64,000 nucleotides of DNA from Cornus controversa (taxonomy: Eukaryota; Streptophyta; Magnoliopsida; Cornales; Cornaceae): contig CM048845.1 of assembly GCA_026545225.1 (NCBI GenBank), forward strand, positions 54,660,033 to 54,724,032. The letters run 5' to 3'. Below, piece after piece: positions 11,279 to 22,930 of the stretch. The notes under the pieces are model-generated. The model had not been told where the DNA came from. It ran no database searches and saw nothing but the letters and a program-made list of their open reading frames with translations. The first letter of the stretch is position 1. Each line of letters starts with the position of its first letter. A program made the position numbers and the translations under genes.

Positions 11279-13050
11279 CATATTGCTAGTCCCTTAGCAA
11301 TACAATATTACAAAAATGAAATCAACTGTCTTATACAGAAGTTTAATCATGCTCAGTCATCAACTAGATAAAGGGCGCTCATCCATTCATTTCACACTTG
11401 GCAAATGCAACAAGTATTACAGAACTATGTGGTCATTAGCAAAAATGGACTTTCACAAGCTATAAATGAACGACAGTCCCCACATAATGGCCAACCCGAA
11501 CAACTATAACAATTCCAACCCCAAAATCCTCTTTGAAAAGTGAACATGCATTCTAACGCGTGGCTTTTGTCATATTTGGAGGAGAAAATGAACAAATCTG
11601 TTTTTAAGAGAAAAACTCATTGAAGATGCTTAACACGGCTGCTTCATTATCACAAAACATTCATGATTGCTCATGCGCGGGTGACCGTGCAATGCTTAGC
11701 TCTTTTTGCTTTCTTGCAAGCCCATGTAGCGGCGTTGGGCCAATGACTCCCAAACCAATTGATTTTAGGGCATTAGGTGAAGAAGCACCCTTCGGACTTA
11801 ATGACCGAGCTTACAAGGCGATGAGCGTAAGCAAGCCACCCGCTTATTATTGCTCAACCTTACACACTTTTACACGATGTGTTTTATTGAGTGAGAAGGC
11901 TTATTGCATATTTTTCTCTTTTTATTCCCTTTTTTTTTTTACAACAACCAGAAGAACTTATTCTTTAAGTTGTTCAGATAAAAACAGAAATTTTCAAAAA
12001 TTCTCCCTCAGACTTATACCCCACAATTTAAAATGCATGTGTGCGAATTTGTGCGGTTAAGGACAAATTTAGGGCAAGAATTGTATGTGCTCGACTGTAG
12101 ACAAAAATGTAGACCGTTCTAGCCTACTATAAAGCTTGCAAAAGTGCGGGTATTTACAATGTTGAAGTTCTTAACTACCTGCTGCATTTACCTCGGACAT
12201 TTATTCGAATGATCTCCTTTAAAAAGCAAGACATCATGGCAAGTATCCAAAAAAATCAAGAAGAAGAAAAGAAAAAAACTGCTCTACAATGACACTCAAA
12301 ATAATAACCGAACATTGCATGCATATGCAAGTGGTATAGCATACCGCACCCCCAAACTTATATACAACATTGTCCTCAATGTTTGGACAAGAGGAACAAG
12401 GAAAGAAGTTACCAGGATGGTAGAATGCGAGCAAAATGGAATGCCATGGCAGCAGTCATCCTGTAAATAAGAAAAACCTGCACAGAATACCAACTGGATA
12501 CCACGAGCATTAAAAGGAACAAAAAGTAGATAAATAGAACATAATGAAATAATATGCACAAACTGACAATGCCAATATCACTGTATATCTAATGGTCGGA
12601 ACTGGTGTTTCCCAATTGACTAAGAGGTCTATGCGATAAGATATTGACTATCCAGGCACGCTAACGTATAGCACGCAAAGGGGCTGCCTTTCTTTAGTAC
12701 CGCCATACTGTGTTGAAGCAATCTCAACAGTATTGGGAATTGAAACCAGGCGGTAATAAACGGAAATCATCAACTGAATCGCATATAACAATTAGACAAG
12801 TGGTACTACATACATAGTCAAAGTATAGAGAACAGATAGATTGACGGAAAGCAAAAATAAAGACAGTAAAGATAACACATGGCATAAAAGAAAATATAAA
12901 TGTATTCCATATAACTGAAAATGAGTTGTAGTACAAAGTGTACCTGCAGGTGGAATACTCAAAAAGAAACTAAACATGGCCAACATGGCCTATCAAAAAT
13001 AAAGAAAGAAAAATACAGAAAATAAAGCAGAAAAGATGAATAAGGTGCAG
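11279..13050 (-). other. Noncoding 3' region of Athila-type element
   Basis: This 1.8-kb stretch between the third ORF and the 3' polypurine tract holds no ORF with recognisable content. Its one notable feature is a second copy of the polypurine tract at 12347-12360. Parts such as TTGCTAGTCCCTTAGCAA (near 11281) could form short hairpins. Confidence 0.6.
12347..12360 (-). other. Second, internal polypurine-tract-like 14-mer
   Basis: TAAGTTTGGGGGTG on the sense strand is identical to the tract abutting the 3' LTR and lies 1,082 bp upstream of it. It could act as an internal plus-strand primer or be a relic of a 3'-end rearrangement. Confidence 0.55.
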
Positions 13051-14274
13051 CTACTCGAGGGCGGGTGGTGGTGGTGGTGGCTCGGTGGGAGCAGAAGTGG
13101 AGGTGGAGGCTCGACCTACGAACAGGAACTGCAGATCCTGCCGGAAGGCTCGGAACTCGTCTAAGATCGCTCTCTGGCCCTGTACCAGAAAAGAAATGTC
13201 CGTCCGAATACCTGCCAGCTGACTCTGCGTCACCTGGACGTGCTCGTCAAAACCCTGCTGGAGCCGCTCTACGTCAGCTGCCAGGCAGGAATAGCCTGTC
13301 GCTAAGCTATCATGCCGCTCTGCAGCGACATCCATCTCCTCCTCCTCCATCTCCTCGTCCTCTGTCTCAGCCCCTGTTGGCTCTCCCTCATCCATCTCCA
13401 CCGGGGCATCCATATCTACATCGTCTGGTGGATCACCCTGATGGTCCTGTCGCTCTAGGTGTCGCCTCACCCGATCCCACTTAGTAGATGTGAAGCGGGT
13501 GGGCGGTGCCAACTGAATGTCAGTCCGACTGACCGGTATACTGGCACTGCTGAGAAAAGCGACGATCAGGAATGGAAAGGGAAGACGCCAACTCGCTGCT
13601 CTCCTCTTCCTCTTGTTGACGAGGCCATCCCAAACTTTGTGCATCTGCCCCCAGATAAGCGATGGGACAGAAAACCAAGCGCCCGTATGGAAAGCATAGA
13701 GGCAACGGAGGAGGTCGCCCCTGCGCTCGGCCACGTGCTGCAACGGACACGCGTTCTTGAGGAGAACGATGTCCAGGAACCAATATCTGCTCGGGCACAT
13801 CGACTTGGACGTGCAGTTGTGGTTGGGCGTGGTAAACGCCCCACCACACATGTCCATCACTATCGAGAAAAGCGTGGTGTCTGCTGGGAGCGCTGCACTA
13901 TAGAGTGGCTGACCGTCCGGGCCAACCATGTCCGGCGGCTGCTGGTGAGGGATGCCGAGCATATGAGCAATCCGGCTCGGTGTAATCGTGATTGTGACAG
14001 TGGCCACGGTAGTCTCGAGTGTATCTGGCGCTGTGCAGGAGTAGGTCATATGCTCGTAAAAGACCCGCACTAGGCGCTCGTGTGCCACATCGGTGGGAGG
14101 CACACATAGCCGGTCGAGGCGACGCCTCCTGAGCGCGGCAACCGTCCACTCGGTGTCGGGACGCCTCTCGAACTCCGCTAGGTCGAAAACCTGCTCCGGG
14201 TGGAACTTCCGAGATCGGAAGGCTTTCCCGGGCACGTCACGAACAGCACCGGCGGCGTTTTTCACTCTCGCCAT
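13051..14274 (-). CDS. Third ORF of Athila-type element (plant-transposon-protein-like)
   Basis: An intact ORF of 407 codons. I start at ATG 14274, whose context GAGGCCATGGCG is a strong plant initiation context; the upstream in-frame TTG at 14304 is probably intronic. Residues about 20-190 include FYEHMTY and ITITPSRIAHMLGIP, which resemble the 'putative plant transposon protein' family often found downstream of pol in Athila/Tat elements. This match is from memory of the family. After that come a very acidic run (EDEEMEEEEMD), a heptad-like helix region (about residues 330-385) and a proline-rich tail (PTEPPPPPPALE). I see no signal peptide and no convincing membrane helix, so an envelope role is not supported. 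It is clearly richer in GC than the rest of the window and has no stops, unlike the adjoining pol. Function unknown. Confidence 0.75.
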   Translation of the reverse strand: MARVKNAAGAVRDVPGKAFRSRKFHPEQVFDLAEFERRPDTEWTVAALRRRRLDRLCVPPTDVAHERLVRVFYEHMTYSCTAPDTLETTVATVTITITPSRIAHMLGIPHQQPPDMVGPDGQPLYSAALPADTTLFSIVMDMCGGAFTTPNHNCTSKSMCPSRYWFLDIVLLKNACPLQHVAERRGDLLRCLYAFHTGAWFSVPSLIWGQMHKVWDGLVNKRKRRAASWRLPFPFLIVAFLSSASIPVSRTDIQLAPPTRFTSTKWDRVRRHLERQDHQGDPPDDVDMDAPVEMDEGEPTGAETEDEEMEEEEMDVAAERHDSLATGYSCLAADVERLQQGFDEHVQVTQSQLAGIRTDISFLVQGQRAILDEFRAFRQDLQFLFVGRASTSTSAPTEPPPPPPALE

Positions 14275-14925
14275 GGCCTCGGAACAGTCTGCACTGGATT
14301 CCAAAAGGTACGTAAATAAAAGATGAATAAGAAGAAAGTTAAACTACTACTAGACTAAAAGAATAAAAATAAAAATGAAGTCCTAGTCCAAGGTACTGAC
14401 AAAAATGCAAAAAGTTGCTCTCGAAGAGGCAATGTGAACGGGTGCAACCGACACGAAGGTACCGCAGTTACACACCGTATTCTAAGCATTTGAAACGAAG
14501 AAAATGCCAAATCCCACTCCGTCATGAATTCCTACCCCCCCGAAACCCACAAAAACTCGATTCAGATATCGCAATAGCAACCATCCACCCCAACATTATC
14601 TAACTATGCTTATTCCACCGTAAAACTATCAAAAATGGCGAGAGAGTAAACAAAAAGTAGCCATGCATCACTTACCTCGTGAGGAAGAGGATGAACGGCT
14701 CAACCGACGAAAACTCCACGCGCAGCTGCGAAGAGAAGATCGCGCAGATGCTAGCGGCGGATCGGACTGCGGCGGATGGCGGCGGATGATCGGGAATGGC
14801 AGATCGAGTGCTCGGGAATGCTTGGAGAAGGCTTAGATCGCACGGAGGAAGAGAAGAAGTCGGATGGTCTTTTAAAATGGGAGGGAAGCCCAACGGTTTA
14901 AATAGATTTTCGGCTCACGTGCAGG
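14275..14925 (-). promoter_or_regulatory. Putative internal promoter, leader exon and intron of third ORF
   Basis: In the sense direction there is a G-box CACGTG (14916-14921), then a TATA-like TATTTAAA (14897-14904), then a GC- and CT-rich leader to 14676. The leader ends CACGAG|GTAAGT, a consensus 5' splice site. Acceptor candidates are CCAG at 14294 and TGCAG at 14289, 15-20 bp before ATG 14274, giving an intron of about 380 bp. This is the layout of an ordinary plant gene 5' end placed inside a retrotransposon. All motifs are seen directly; transcription and splicing are inferred. Confidence 0.6.
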
Positions 14926-14937
14926 CTCCGCGTGCAT

Positions 14938-15400
14938 TTCGATTGATCGAAATGTGCATTTCGATCAAGCGAGATTTCGATGGATCGAAATCTTGCTTCG
15001 ATCAATCGAAACCAGCTTCGATGGATTGAAATTATCTTTTCGCTCAATCGAAAATTCCTCCCTTGAATCACATATTGACTTCGATTAATCGAACCTTTAA
15101 TTGTTTCAATCGAAATTTGATGTCGATCGATTGAAGACCTATCGAAGTGCAATCGAAGAATACCACCTCTCGGGACTTTGGACTTGGTAAATCTCTGCAA
15201 TTTTTCGATCAATGGAACTAGATTCTCGATCAATCAAAATTGTCGATCGATCGAAGACCTATCGAAGTACAATCGAAGAATACCACCTCTCGGGACTTTG
15301 GACTTGGCAAATCTCTGCAATTTTTTGATCAATCGAACTAGAATCTCGATCAATCAAAATTGTCGATTGATCGAAATGTTGGTTTCGATCAATCGAAATG
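14938..15400. repeat. Palindrome-rich array with 120-bp tandem repeat
   Basis: The spacer between gag-pol and the internal promoter is filled with TCGATYRATCGA-type palindromes, for example TTTCGATTGATCGAAAT at about 14938 and TTTCGATCAATCGAAA near 15384. Part is a tandem repeat of exactly 120 bp (15121-15240 and 15241-15360, about six differences) with a third partial unit from 15361. The motif is the same as the one in U3 of this element's LTRs. Confidence 0.8.
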
Positions 15401-15570
15401 CTCAAAAATAGTCAGTGCAAAGTATGCTACAGGGACTTGGATATTTTGGGAATTAGATACTACACTGCTTAGATACAGTCCTACTTTGGATTAAAAGGGA
15501 CATCATAGAAGCTTGATAGCTACCATGGCTTTGCCACCTTACACGTCTATGGCGCGACGTCCGGATCGAC

Positions 15571-18500
15571 TCACGAGTCGAAATACACGGGATCCGTCAA
15601 AGTGACGACATCCACGTATTCGGTGATGACTTGGTCATCCACACACACTTTGAAGCGCTGCCCGTTTACTTTGAACATCGAGCCATCTTTCAAGTCCTTC
15701 AATTCCACCGCTCCGTGGGGAGCGACGGAATTAACCAAAAATGGACCATCCCAACGGGAGCGAAGTTTTCCGGGAAACAAATGGAGGCACGAGTTGTACA
15801 ACCAAACTTTTTAGCCCGGCGAAAATGTTTTGACTCGAATATTACGATCATGAAAGGCTTTGGACTTTGCCTTATAGATTTTCGCATTCTCATACGCGTC
15901 ATGTCGCAATTCTTCCAATTCATTTAACTGAAGCTTTCGATTAGAACCGGCCTTTTTCATGTCAAAATTGAAGGTCTTGGTGGCCCACATAGCTTTATGC
16001 TCCAATTCAACCGGAAGATGGCACGCCTTGCCATAAACTAACCGATAAGGTGACATTCTAATGGGAGTTTTATATGCGGTTCGGTATGCCCATAATGCAT
16101 CGTTTAGTCGCAATGACCAATCCTTCCGGTCGGGCCAAACAGTTTTCTGAAGAATGTTCTTAATCTCCCTATTGGATACTTCTACTTGGCCACTAGTTTG
16201 AGGATGGTAGGGGGTGGCTACTTTGTGTGTGACGGAGTATTTGAGAAGCAAGGTTCAAAGGAACTGGTTACAAAAATGCTTACCTCCGTCACTGATGATG
16301 GCCCGAGGCGTACCAAACCGACTAAAAATGTTAGCTTGAATGAATTTAACCACGACTGCGTGATCGTTGGTTTTGGTAGCAACGGCCTCTATCCACTTAG
16401 ATACGTAGTCCACCGCCACAAGTATGTACTCATGACCAGTAGAGGGTGGAAATGGTCCCATGAAGTCAATGCCCCACACATCGAATATTTCAATGATAAG
16501 AATAGGGTTAAGAGGCATCATGTCCTTCCGAGACATCGCGCCAAGGCGCTGACATCGCTCACAAGAGCGGCAGAATGAATATGCATCCCGATGAAGTGTC
16601 GGCCAGAAAAATCCGCATTGAAGAATTTTTGCTGCGGTTTTCTTAGCACTAAAGTGTCCCCCACAAGCGAGTGAATGACAAAATTTAAGAATGCTTTGGA
16701 ATTCACTGTTGGGTACACACTTACGAATTATTTGATCGGGGCAGTATTTGAACAATTGAGGATCGTCCCAATAATATGATCGTGATTGGGAGAGAAAACG
16801 ATCCTTCTCTTGTTTGGTCCAAGAAGATGGTATTTTACCGGTTGCCAAATAATTAACCACATCCGCATACCAAGGGATACTCTCTTGAGAGATGACAAAG
16901 AGTTGTTCATCCGGGAAGGATTCACAAACTGGAATGGAATTATGAAGGGATTCAACAATAATTCTAGAAAGGTGGTCAGCTACCACATTTTCAGTTCCCT
17001 TTTTGTCTCTAATCTCAAAATTGAACTCTTGCAACAAGAGTATCCATCGGATCAACCTAGGCTTGGTGTCCTTTTTCGCCAAAAGATGCCGGAGGGCAGC
17101 ATGGTCCGAATAGACAATGACCTTTGAACCTAATAAATAAGCTCGAAATTTGTCTAATGCAAATACTACCGCAAGCAACTCCTTTTCCGTTGTGGTATAA
17201 TTGATTTGAGCCTCGGAAAGGGTTTTACTTGCGTAATAGATGACATGTGGCAGTTTGTCTACTCGTTGCCCTAAGACAGCACCCATGGCATAGTCGGATG
17301 CATCACACATAATCTCAAATGGGAGAGCCCAATTTGGAGGGATTAGAATTGGAGCGGTTGTAAGCATGGTGCGGAGTTTTTCAAAAGCGTCAAAGCACAC
17401 TTCATCAAAGGTAAAGCAAGACTCTTTTTCAAGAAGGCGACACAAAGGCCGAGAGATCTTGCTAAAGTCTTTGATGAAACGGCGATAAAAACCCGCATGC
17501 CCAAGGAATGAACGAATCTCTCTCACCGTAGATGGTGGAGGAAGTTTGGAAATGAGTTCAACCTTGGCTTTATCAACCTCTATTCCTCGCTTAGACACAA
17601 TGTGCCCTAGGACAATACCCTCTTGAACCATAAAGTGACTCTTTTCCCAACTAAGAATTAGGTTAGTTTCTTGACATCGTTTGAGAACACAAGCTAGATT
17701 TTGGAGGCATGATTCATATGAAGGCCCAAAAACGGAAAAATCATCCATGAACACTTCCAAGAATTTTTCCACCATGTCTGAGAAAATAGACATCATACAC
17801 CGTTGAAAAGTTGCCGGTGCATTGCACAACCCAAAGGGCATGCGTCTATAAGCAAATGTGCCGAAGGGACATGTAAAGGTGGTTTTCTCTTGGTCTCTCG
17901 GGTCTATAGCAACCTGATTATAGCCAAAATATCCATCCAAAAAGCAATAAAAACTTTGCCCGGCCAATCTCTCCAATATTTGATCAATGAATGGGAGGGG
18001 GAAGTGATCTTTCCGAGTGGCTGAATTTAATTTCCTATAATCAATGCACACTCTCCATCCTGTGGTGGTGCGTTGGGGAACTAATTCACCCTTATCATTA
18101 GGTTGCACCGTAATGCCAGACTTCTTTGGAACCACTTGAGTGGGACTAACCCACTTGCTATCAGAGATGGGGTATATGATCCCCGCATCTAGTAACTTCA
18201 CCACCTCCTTCATTACAACGTCCTTCATGTTTGGATTCAATCGACGTTGTGCCTCCCTTGAGGTCTTTGCATCCTCTTCCAAGTGTATGCGATGCATACA
18301 AATAGAAGGGTCTATTCCCTTAAGATCTACCACACTCCATCCTATTGCTTCTTTGTGCTCTTTTAGCACCTTTATGAGTTCCAACTCTTGATCATTTGTG
18401 AGATTGGAAGCAATAATGACTGGAAGGGTCTCATTTGCGCCCAAGAAAACATACTTGAGTGTAGCTGGAAGAGGCTTGAGCTCAAGTTGTGGTGGGGAAA

Positions 18501-21203
18501 TTAAAGAAGGAGTTTGGGGAGTTTTGGACAAAGGGGGCAAGGGTTCTCTCGGAACTCTCCACTTAGGCAAATCCATGACAGTATTAACATCGAGCATGGA
18601 ATTGACTTCACATATGGATTGCTCAATGTCAAAATCATCATAGTTAAAATGATTTAGGCATGCCTCTAAAGGGTCCTTGGAAAGAATAGAAGGAAGTGCT
18701 TCTTGAACAAGGTCGTCCACAACATCGACACAAAAGCACTCACTTTCGTCGTCGGGTGTGTGGTGGGAAGCATTGAAGATGTTCAAGCGGACTTTCATAT
18801 TCCCAAAAGAGATGTCCATCACTCCAGTACGGCAATTAACGCAAGCGTTGGCCGTGGCCAAGAATGGACGACCTAGAATGATAGGAATATGGTGATTCGG
18901 ATTTTGAACTGGTTCCGTGTCAAGGACTATGAAGTCCACCGGAAAATAGAATTTGTCCACTTGAATGATGACATCCTCAATGATGCCACGTGGTTGCTTC
19001 ACCGAACGGTCGGCAAGTTGCAACACAACCGTGGTATGCTTAAGTTCCCCCAAACCTAGTTGTTGGTAAACTGAGAATGGAAGCAAATTGACACTAGCCC
19101 CTAGATCAAGAAGTGCTTTTTCAAAAGATTGATTTCCGATGGTGCACGAAATGGTCGGAGCACCCGGATCTTTGAATTTAGGAGGGGCTTGGTGTTGGAA
19201 AATGGAGCTTATGTGCTCAGTTAAAAGGACTTTCTTAGGAACTTTATTCCTAGATTTGCGCTTTTGAGTGCATAAGTCCTTCAAGAATTTCGCATAAGAG
19301 GGAATTTGTCGAATAGCATCAAGGAGAGGGAGATTGATCTTTACTTGTTTGAAGATCTCCATCATGTCTTGGATTTTCTCTCCTTGCTTCCCGAAATGAG
19401 AAGGTTCCTTCAATCGTTGAGGAAAAGGAACCGGAGGTTCATAAGAGGTGTCAAGATTTGGAATCGATGATGACACAACTTCACTTGCCTTTCCTTTTGG
19501 ATTTAAAGGGGTATTTTGCAAATTTGGATTTGACGGAAACAATTTTGGATTTAATTGGGATTCTTTTGGATTTTTAGGTTGCTCTTGTAATTCCTTTCTC
19601 TCTTCCTCTCCTACCTTGGAGTTAATGATTTTACCACTCCTCAAGGTTGTGATTGATTGAACTTGCTCTGGAGGAGCATTACAATTTGAAGATGATGGAT
19701 CTTCAATCATATGGACACCTTTAGGATTCGCCACCGGTTGACTCGGCAACTTACCTTCCTCCCTTCTATTTAAGGCATTAGCTAGTTGCCCGATCTGAGC
19801 TTCTAACCTAGCCATAGATTGAGCATTGGCTTCAAGCTTAGAGATTGATTGAGAATGAGTTTGCAATAAGCGGGTGTTGGCCTCAAGATTGCTTATCACT
19901 CGTTCTTCAAAGCTTTGGCTTCTTGGAGGAGGTGGTGGTTGTTGGTAATTTGATCTTTGATTGTAAGGTTGAGGGTTTGGCCTATAATGAGGCTGTTGAG
20001 GTTGGAAATTAAAAGAACTTTGCCCTTGGAAAGAGGGACTTGATTCTTGATTCTTCCATGAAAAAGCCGGATGGTTCTTGTAACCAGGATTGTACGTGTT
20101 CGAATATGGATCATTCATTTGTTTATCGTACAAGGCATTCGCTTGCTCTTGAGCATAATCAGGAGATTGCCCGGCAATAGGACAATCTCGCACAAAATGC
20201 GAAGTGTTATAGCAAAACGAACATCCCTCCTGATTTTGGACAGATTGGTTAGGAGTAGGCAGCCCATTTTTCATGATTAAATCCATTTTTCGGGACAAGG
20301 CTTCTACTTGCATGGCTACCTCATCTACCCGTGAAATCTCATGCACTCCTCTACAAGGTTGGGTGGCCTTCCCTTTCCTAGTGGAGGAGCGTTGAGCTGA
20401 ATTGTTGCTTAGGGTTTGAAAAAGTTTCCATGCCTCATCGGGGCTTTTCAAAAGGTATCCACCCCCACACGCGGAGTCTATCATTTGTCTGTGTTGCTCA
20501 CTCACCCCATCATAAAAGCTTTGCACTAGCTGCCATTTTGGGACAGCATGATGCAGACATGATTTTAAAAGATCTTTTAACCTCTCCCACGTCTCATGGA
20601 ATTGTCTTGGTCAATTTGGGTGAATCCGGTGATTGCTCGCTGAATATCACTTGTCTTACCCATTGGGAAGTATTTCTTTAAGAACTCTATTTGCATCTCC
20701 GCCCAAGAATGGATTGAGTTGGGTTCTAGGGAATTGAACCAACTTCTAGCCTTATCTTTTAGGGAAAAGGGGAACAGACGTAACTTTAGATCATCCTCCG
20801 TAAAGTGTGGTACACGAATGGTGGAACACACGGAAAGGAAGTAATCTAAGTGCCGGTATGGATCCTCATTAGGAAGACCGTGGAAGCTATTAAGAAGATT
20901 GATGGTGGAGAACTTTATTTCGAATTGATTTGCCGCTACATCCAGAAATTGAATACATGAAGGTACTTCAAATGTAGTCGGAAGGTAAAAGTCCATAAGC
21001 AACTCTCCTTGAGGAGGTGGGTGTGGAGGTGGTTGTTCATGATTAAAAGGAGGTAGACTGGGAGGTTGTCTCTCATTTGGATCCATGATTTCAGTCCTAG
21101 GCAAAATAGGGTCCCTAGAGGTTCCTCTACGTTGTCTAAGTGTTCGTTCAAGTTCACTATTACAAGGAAGCAAAGGAAGTGACAATGACCGTCTACCTAG
21201 CAT
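15571..21203 (-). pseudogene. Athila-type gag-pol polyprotein, broken
   Basis: The 5' part (20603-21203) is gag, with the FHGLPNEDPYRHL and KARSWFNSL signatures. A 1-bp loss near 20602 shifts the frame. The long frame ending at 16255 then holds, in order, a zinc knuckle [14 protein letters not shown] (CX2CX4HX4C), an aspartic protease with [12 protein letters not shown], reverse transcriptase with FMDD in place of YxDD, RNase H ([25 protein letters not shown]) and the integrase HHCC and first catalytic aspartates (GIDFMGP, ISDGG). In-frame TGA at 16255-16257 cuts integrase before its catalytic glutamate region ([15 protein letters not shown]). In-frame TAA at 15811-15813 precedes the C-terminal GPF-type domain (SRWDGPF), which ends at 15571. 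Both stops fit single C-to-T changes. The product would make virus-like particles and copy the element, but this copy cannot supply it. Confidence 0.9.
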
Positions 21204-21475
21204 GCATTAACAATTGAACAATACCTCTATACACAAAATAACAATAATATATACAAAAGAATGTGAATGAACTCAAACCACCAATTTTTGAAGTTATACT
21301 CACAAAGGGTTCCAAATTGAATTCTTCTATATGCCCGCTATGTGGTATACCTAAAATCAAGAAGTTTAAGATATAAGAACAAGATATATACAAAAAAAAA
21401 AAAAAAGAATGAAAGAATTTCTAGCCTAAGAATTAAACCAGATTTAATCTTCCAATGGCGACAATTAAACCGTAG

Positions 21476-21493
21476 TCCCCGGCAACGGCGCCA
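21476..21493 (-). promoter_or_regulatory. Primer binding site, tRNA-Asp
   Basis: The plus strand reads TCCCCGGCAACGGCGCCA, which equals the 3' 18 nt of plant tRNA-Asp including CCA. The sense strand is therefore its complement, six bases downstream of the 5' LTR edge (21500). A tRNA-Asp primer is characteristic of Athila-type elements. Confidence 0.9.
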
Positions 21494-21499
21494 AAATTT

Positions 21500-22925
21500 T
21501 GATGTGGTCGGAACTAAATTATATTGTAAGCTTAATTTTGCCCTTTTTTTTATCAAAATATAATTTAACCACTCGCAAGAGCATGAATCTTTGCAGATAA
21601 GGTTCTATATAGAGGGTATCGATCCCACGAGGACTAGTCATTAATTGTCATAAAGAAAGATTAATTCCACTTTAATTCTAAAAACAGGTTTTTGATTTTG
21701 TGTTAAAAACTATTGCATAAATGAAATGACAATAAAATTAAAGAGTAAAGTTGGGAGAGAGAACTAGGGTTGGTTTCCACCACTAGCCATTCACATGTTC
21801 ATAAGTGTAGCAAGCAAGGGATTCATTAATTAAATGCCTAACAATGTCATTAGGCTTGTGACCTCAATGACATATCAAAAGATCAATGTGTGTGCTAACC
21901 TATCATAATCCATCTTCAACAAGTATAGCTCCTCAACCTAACTAATTACCTAATTACTCTACTCTCTAAGTGAACACTACATGCATCCAAACTACCTTGT
22001 CTTGGCATGGTCTATACAAACTAACATCACACATTCATTTAAACACCATTATCTAGCCATCATTTGCACTTCTTGTGGAATATGCAAATGTTGTGCATTC
22101 AAGTGACAAAACCTACTCTAAGACAAGAATAAATTCCATATCAAATGAATATATAAAAGAGATGTATTTGTGTACATAATCACTAGGCTAAATAATCAAC
22201 ATTTAATTACAAATCCCAAGAGCTACAAAGATGAACAAGTTTACATGGCTAGGGGTTGAAACCAACACCCTAGTAGAAGAGTTAGTTGATCATGGTTGCC
22301 TTGCACCCTTCCATTGATGAAGAGAATGAAGCTTCTTGGTCTGGTTCAGCTATCCTCTTCCTCTCCCGAAGGTCTCTCTGCTGATCTTCTTGTGTGTATT
22401 GAGAGATATATGAGATATGTGGCTTTTGGTGCTTTTTGTATGCTTTTTGGCTCCTTTTTCTCCTTTGGGCCCACCATATATATATATATCATTATATATA
22501 TCTCTTGTATCAAGAAGGCCCCCAAAAGTCTTGTTCAAGTCAGACAATCCCCCTAAGTCGTGCAAAAAGGGGATTTTGTTGCAAGTGGGAGAGCAGGTGA
22601 GCAAGTGGCCAAGTGGACTCTGCAGAGTTTCGATTGATCGAAACTGAATCTCGATTGATCGAGATTTCGATCAATCGAAATGAGATTTCGATCAATCGAA
22701 ATCTCGATTGAGCGAAATCCACATCTCGATTGATCGAGATGCCTTGGCAACAATTTCTGATTTCTTCTCTTGACTGCAGAAAGCTTTCAACTTTGCTCCT
22801 TTTACTCCAATACCTACAAAACATCAAAAACACAAAAATACTGTAAACATATCTCGGTAAACGCAAAAACAAAACTAACATATGCAATAAAGAGGGTTCA
22901 AATGCATAGAATTGAACACTTATCA
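21500..22925 (-). repeat. 5' LTR of Athila-type element
   Basis: This LTR is 1426 bp and nearly identical to 9835-11264. About seven base substitutions can be seen between them (for example 9974/21640), all transitions, plus small length changes in homopolymer and TA runs. It carries the same palindrome cluster and TATA-rich region. AGTTC at 22926-22930 is the right target-site duplication. Confidence 0.92.
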
Positions 22926-22930
22926 AGTTC

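Larger units (their letters stand above)
9835..22925 (-). mobile_element. Complete Athila-type Ty3/gypsy LTR retrotransposon
   Basis: The element is 13,091 bp, transcribed on the minus strand and flanked by the perfect duplication AGTTC (9830-9834 and 22926-22930). LTRs of about 1.43 kb begin TG and end CA. Order in the sense direction: 5' LTR, tRNA-Asp primer site, gag-pol, palindrome-rich spacer, internal promoter with third ORF, noncoding tail, polypurine tract, 3' LTR. The long LTRs, tRNA-Asp primer site and third ORF are features of the Athila lineage. The gag-pol is disabled, so movement would need proteins from another copy. The LTRs differ by about seven substitutions seen by eye, so the insertion is recent. 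Confidence 0.9.

Noticed and set aside
10630..11297. LTR ORFs of 60-126 aa, repeated at 22296-22976
   Set aside because: Present in both LTRs, no family motif, content from TA and TCGAT repeats.
13051..14274. Envelope gene
   Set aside because: No signal peptide or membrane helix seen; position alone is not enough.
13065..14326. Plus-strand ORFs of 77-204 aa
   Set aside because: GC-rich antisense of the third ORF; the minus frame has better start context and family-like motifs.
14938..15400. CRISPR array
   Set aside because: Plant retrotransposon spacer; palindromes and a 120-bp tandem unit, without repeat-spacer regularity.
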